The position numbers were made by a program, and so were the translations under genes. DNA of 64,000 nucleotides, taken from Cognataquiflexum nitidum (GTDB lineage: Bacteria; Bacteroidota; Bacteroidia; Cytophagales; Cyclobacteriaceae). Shown piece after piece: positions 61,350 through 64,000 of this stretch (its first letter is position 1; each line of letters starts with the position of its first letter). The notes beneath the pieces were generated by a model. That model made no database searches, was not told where the DNA came from, and saw only the letters and a program-made list of their open reading frames with translations. The stretch spans positions 18,523 to 82,522 of the forward strand of contig NZ_JAKZAM010000024.1 of the NCBI RefSeq assembly GCF_022538055.1, given 5' to 3'.

Positions 61350-62110
61350 TGGATAATTTCTTTTACAAGGTGGTACATGTGATTTGTCAAAAATTGCTTG
61401 ATATCTTGTTCTTTTTCCCTACGTTTCCCGTAACTGAAGAGTCTAGTGAAATTGATATCATAGTTATTTAAAGCGTTTTCGTAGATGTGTATCAATTCCG
61501 ATCCTTGCAGATAGTTGAACAGCTTTGCTTCTGCAAATATGTCCACCAAAATTTTCTCTAGCTGCGGAGTATAAAACTCCATCCTTTTCTCTGTTCTCTT
61601 TGAAATAGGGGAGCGAGTGATCAATTTTTTGATGACTACCGGGTAGTGGCTTTCAGCTATATAAAAATCGATGACTTTGTCATCAGGGTTGAGGTATAGC
61701 TCATTTTTTGATGAGCCTTTTAACTCATAGTACAAAGATTCAATGAACTCCTTTTCTATTTCAATTAGGATAATTCTTCTGCTTGCTTGGTGTTGTGAAA
61801 ACTCATTGAGCCAATTCGTTTCCCAAATACAGTATTTGGCATCCTCAAATTTTTCCGATATTCTTTTTGCGAGTTTGAGAAGCTCAGATGATATTTCCGG
61901 GTGATATGTGGGTTTGTAAGAAATTACGTAGAGACCTCTCTTTAGCGGTTTGATGATGTTCCTGTCTTTTAGGTCAAAGATTCTCCACCCAAAGGTTCCT
62001 TCTTTAAGATCGGGTTCATAATAACGATAGAATTCTAAGAGCTCTTCTCGGGTAAAATTCTCTTTACCTTTAAATTCTTCAATCAAGGTTTTTTCTATAA
62101 TCTTTGGCAT
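61346..62110 (-). CDS. AbiEi-like winged-helix partner protein
   Basis: A 254-residue protein that precedes the AbiEii toxin gene. The N-terminal part NFTREELLEFYRYYEPDLKE and GTFGWRIFDLKDRNIIKPLK, then RGLYVISYKP, is a winged helix like that of AbiEi antitoxin/repressors. The larger C-terminal part (KYCIWETNWLNEF, ILIEIEKEFIESLYYELKGS) resembles the DUF6577 group found beside AbiEii-like toxins rather than the classical AbiEi. It should act as antitoxin and autorepressor; that is inference from position. TATATTTG at 62129-62136 on the minus strand is a candidate -7 box. Confidence 0.75.
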   Translation of the reverse strand: MPKIIEKTLIEEFKGKENFTREELLEFYRYYEPDLKEGTFGWRIFDLKDRNIIKPLKRGLYVISYKPTYHPEISSELLKLAKRISEKFEDAKYCIWETNWLNEFSQHQASRRIILIEIEKEFIESLYYELKGSSKNELYLNPDDKVIDFYIAESHYPVVIKKLITRSPISKRTEKRMEFYTPQLEKILVDIFAEAKLFNYLQGSELIHIYENALNNYDINFTRLFSYGKRREKEQDIKQFLTNHMYHLVKEIIQ

Positions 62111-62128
62111 TTCCGTTCAAAATTATGC

Positions 62129-62136
62129 CAAATATA
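62129..62136 (-). promoter_or_regulatory. Candidate -7 box for the AbiE operon
   Basis: Minus-strand TATATTTG matches TAnnTTTG exactly and lies 18 bases upstream of the first start codon. No -33 partner is evident. Confidence 0.35.
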
Positions 62137-62223
62137 TAGAATTTTGGTTAATATTGGATATCAAAAAAACGCCAGTGAAATAGAATACTGGCAAATTTTT
62201 GAAACAGCAGAGATTCATTAAAC

Positions 62224-62250
62224 AAAAAAAGCCGGGCATTCACCCGGCTT
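62224..62250 (-). terminator. Intrinsic terminator of the serine hydrolase gene
   Basis: AAGCCGGG (62229-62236) and CCCGGCTT (62243-62250) form an 8-bp stem with a 6-base loop, followed on the minus strand by a T-run. It lies about 120 bases past the stop. Confidence 0.78.
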
Positions 62251-62302
62251 CTGATTAACCACTTATTATTTTTTCAATTTGTCTATCAACATAATAAACA
62301 AA

Positions 62303-62347
62303 ACCAAATAAGCTCTGAAGTTCAAAAGAAGCCACAGTCGACTGTGG
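62303..62347. repeat. 30-base repeat, copy 2, joined to a 16-bp palindrome
   Basis: 62303-62332 matches 59472-59501 with two mismatches. It runs into the perfect palindrome CCACAGTCGACTGTGG at 62332-62347, which the first copy has only in degraded form. Confidence 0.6.
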
Positions 62348-62368
62348 ACCATGGTCTGTCAAACTCTT

Positions 62369-63667
62369 TCAATCCTCCACCAAAGTGAAAACCATCTGAC
62401 GGAATTTCCAGCCTGTTTCCTCGCTGATTTGTTGGGTTTGTTTCATGAGGATACCGATGATTTTTTCCTCCGGATCGGCAAAGTATTGGGTATTGAAATA
62501 GCCTCCCCAATCGAATGTCCCTACACTTCCTGCACCACCTTCGGCGATTCCTTTTTCATTGACCACACCAAAAGCCAACCCGTAATTCTTTCCTCCGCCC
62601 CAAAGATCTCCAATCTGATTTTGCATCATGGTTTCGATGGTAGTTCGGCTGAGGGTTCTGACGCCGTTGAGTTCGCCGCCATTGAGGTACATCTGAAGGA
62701 ATGTGGCATAATCCTTAGCAGTGCTGGAAAGTCCTGCCCCTCCCGAAAAGAATCTCTTTGCACCTGTGATTGGGTAATTGGGATCATAGAAGGTAGTCGG
62801 AAATCCTTCCCATTTGCCATTGGTTTTCCGATGGATGGTAACCAATCTTGAGGCTTTTGCCTCAGGAAGGTAAAACCAGGTATCCTGCATGCCCAAAGGC
62901 TCAAATAAGCGCTCTCTCAAAAACTGATCGAATGGCTTGCCTGACACGATTTCTACCAAATATCCCAATACATCCAATCCTTCGGAGTAGGTATATTTCT
63001 CGCCCGGATTGTGGTGGAGTGGCAGTTTGGCCAACTTCTTCACATTATCCCCGATGCTGATATTTTGGGTGGTGTAGAGGTCGATGATCCCGGCCTTGTT
63101 GTATATCATCCGCATCCGCTCGTCTCCATCGATCACACCATAACCCAAACCTGAAGTATGGGTCAGCAGGTGGCGGATGGTGATTTCCTTATTGGCGGCA
63201 ACAGCCGTGTAGGAAGTGTCGCCATAGCGGAAATTCTGCAAAACCTGTGAGTTTTTGAATTCAGGGATAAATTTCGATATCGGATCGTCCAACCTGAATT
63301 TTCCTTCTTCCCAAAGCACCATGACCGCGGTGGAGGTAATGGCTTTTGTCTGAGAGGCAATCCTAAAAATCGCATCTTTCTGCATGGCTTTGCCGGATTC
63401 TACATCTGCAAATCCTTTCGCAGAGTGGTAGACGATTTTACCATTGCGGACGATGAGCGCTACCAAGCCGGGTAATTCTTCATTTTTGATGGACTCCTCC
63501 AACATAGCATCCAATTTCTTTAGGCGCTCGGGAGATATTCCCACACTTTGTGGAGTAGCTTCAGAGAGGGGAGGAGATTTTTTGATGGAGGGAGTTTGGG
63601 CCAATAGGCTTGAACTGACCAAAAAGCAGAGTAAGAATGGTAAGATTGATCTTGGGTTGATGTTCAT
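62369..63667 (-). CDS. Serine hydrolase, class C beta-lactamase family
   Basis: A 432-residue exported serine hydrolase. A signal peptide (LPFLLCFLVSSSLLAQ) leads into the SxxK motif IASQTKAITS (Ser105, Lys108); the second motif is YTYSEGLDVLGY (Tyr-x-Ser type) and the third may be in GGAGSVGTFDWGGYFNTQYF. The family holds esterases, DD-peptidases and true AmpC lactamases; the lack of a clear K-T-G box and the GTFDWGG segment fit an EstB-like esterase or peptidase better than a lactamase. Length is normal. It ends at a terminator beyond a 120-base untranslated tail. Confidence 0.9.
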   Translation of the reverse strand: MNINPRSILPFLLCFLVSSSLLAQTPSIKKSPPLSEATPQSVGISPERLKKLDAMLEESIKNEELPGLVALIVRNGKIVYHSAKGFADVESGKAMQKDAIFRIASQTKAITSTAVMVLWEEGKFRLDDPISKFIPEFKNSQVLQNFRYGDTSYTAVAANKEITIRHLLTHTSGLGYGVIDGDERMRMIYNKAGIIDLYTTQNISIGDNVKKLAKLPLHHNPGEKYTYSEGLDVLGYLVEIVSGKPFDQFLRERLFEPLGMQDTWFYLPEAKASRLVTIHRKTNGKWEGFPTTFYDPNYPITGAKRFFSGGAGLSSTAKDYATFLQMYLNGGELNGVRTLSRTTIETMMQNQIGDLWGGGKNYGLAFGVVNEKGIAEGGAGSVGTFDWGGYFNTQYFADPEEKIIGILMKQTQQISEETGWKFRQMVFTLVED

Positions 63668-64000
63668 AGGAATGGGTTTGAAAATGAATTTTTAAGATAA
63701 TCAAAAAGTCTATTTTATGCTGTCAATAATATTTGTAGGGTAGTTATTTATGTTTAAAATGTTTTTTGAAAGAAGCTCCAATTTTCAAAAAAATATAAAT
63801 ACCAGAATTAAATGCAAATTTCCATTCTTGATGGATCAGGTTAAACAGTCGTCAGTTTTAATAGCTACTTTTTTTCTTGACAAAAAAAGTAGCCAAAAAA
63901 GTCAAGACGGCGGAATCCTATCCACTGTCTCGTCCTGAAAATGGTTGACACTTTTGTTGTTTGAAATTAGTTATTGTTTCAATTTCTAAAGAGTTTCTAT
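63668..64000. other. Right-edge intergenic region with palindrome and possible IS end
   Basis: No gene is supported in these 333 bases. GCTACTTTTTTT at 63864-63875 and its reverse complement at 63882-63893 form a 12-bp hairpin typical of a common Bacteroidota intergenic repeat (core through about 63925). A candidate insertion sequence end follows. Confidence 0.5.
63926..63951. mobile_element. Possible IS3-type terminal inverted repeat, truncated by window edge
   Basis: The segment begins TGTCTCGTCCTGAAAA and ends GTTGACAC, like the TG-initiated terminal repeats of IS3-family elements (TGnnCTG...GTTGACA). The rest of the element, its transposase and its other end would lie beyond 64000, so this stays a candidate. 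Confidence 0.35.

Overview
The window looks like chromosome of a marine or freshwater Bacteroidota, most likely a Cytophagia/Cyclobacteriaceae-type organism (Algoriphagus/Belliella-like; this is inference from gene content only). Direct signs are a SusC/SusD pair, a CarboxypepD_reg-type TonB-dependent receptor, a type IX secretion trio with a CHU_C-type sorting domain, many signal peptides and lipoprotein Cys sites, weak ribosome binding sites, and several -7 boxes of the Bacteroidota form TAnnTTTG. I saw no tRNA, rRNA, CRISPR array or complete insertion sequence.

Layout. 1-5.1 kb (+): a beta-propeller-like protein cut by the window edge, a sulfatase and a sialidase in one tight operon, then a cupin and a TIM-barrel isomerase-like protein. 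5.1-10.3 kb: three phosphoesterase genes, one a fusion of a PLC/GDPD-like domain to alkaline phosphatase, which together could strip phosphate from phosphoinositides or phospholipid head groups. 10.3-15.4 kb (-): SusD and SusC. 15.9-28.2 kb: a locus rich in sugar oxidoreductases: a Tat-exported Gfo/Idh/MocA protein, a GntP permease, an SDR, a Tat-exported TIM-barrel protein, a PVC-type CxxCH cytochrome protein, a NagB-like isomerase/deaminase, a GH127 arabinofuranosidase and an alditol-oxidase-like flavoprotein. 28.3-31.1 kb (-): a BlaI repressor, an M56 peptidase-TonB fusion, and two short lipoprotein paralogues of the fusion's C-terminus. 31.3-38.4 kb: DUF3472-like and unknown secreted proteins, DoxX, a second Gfo/Idh/MocA protein, a RhuM-like protein and an M24 peptidase.

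38.5-41.5 kb (+): a compact malonate module, an ACSF3/MatB-like malonyl-CoA synthetase with MadL and MadM transporter subunits and a GNAT protein. 41.8-45.3 kb (+): an SLC45-like sugar transporter and an amylosucrase-type GH13 enzyme, read as sucrose uptake and use. 45.4-47.9 kb: an outer-membrane TonB-dependent receptor. 47.9-48.7 kb (-): a J-domain-like protein. 49.2-56.7 kb (+): a type IX secretion operon of a 1382-residue surface protein with ten DUF11-type repeats, a PorP/SprF-like protein and an OmpA/SPOR lipoprotein. 56.9-62.1 kb (-): a small accessory island with HigBA, an AbiE-type toxin-antitoxin pair, a GNAT protein and unknown secreted proteins, separated by repeated terminator hairpins. 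62.4-63.7 kb (-): a serine beta-lactamase-like hydrolase. The right edge holds a repeat and what may be the terminal inverted repeat of an IS3-type element.

Intergenic spaces carry several dispersed palindromic or purine-rich repeats, the most striking being a 21-bp perfect hairpin nested inside an 18-bp inverted repeat at 10.4 kb. I found no single feature that proves a new system. The best candidates for follow-up are the oxidative sugar locus, the BlaI/M56-TonB array with its operator-like repeats, the PLC-alkaline phosphatase fusion, and the synthetase-plus-MadLM malonate module.
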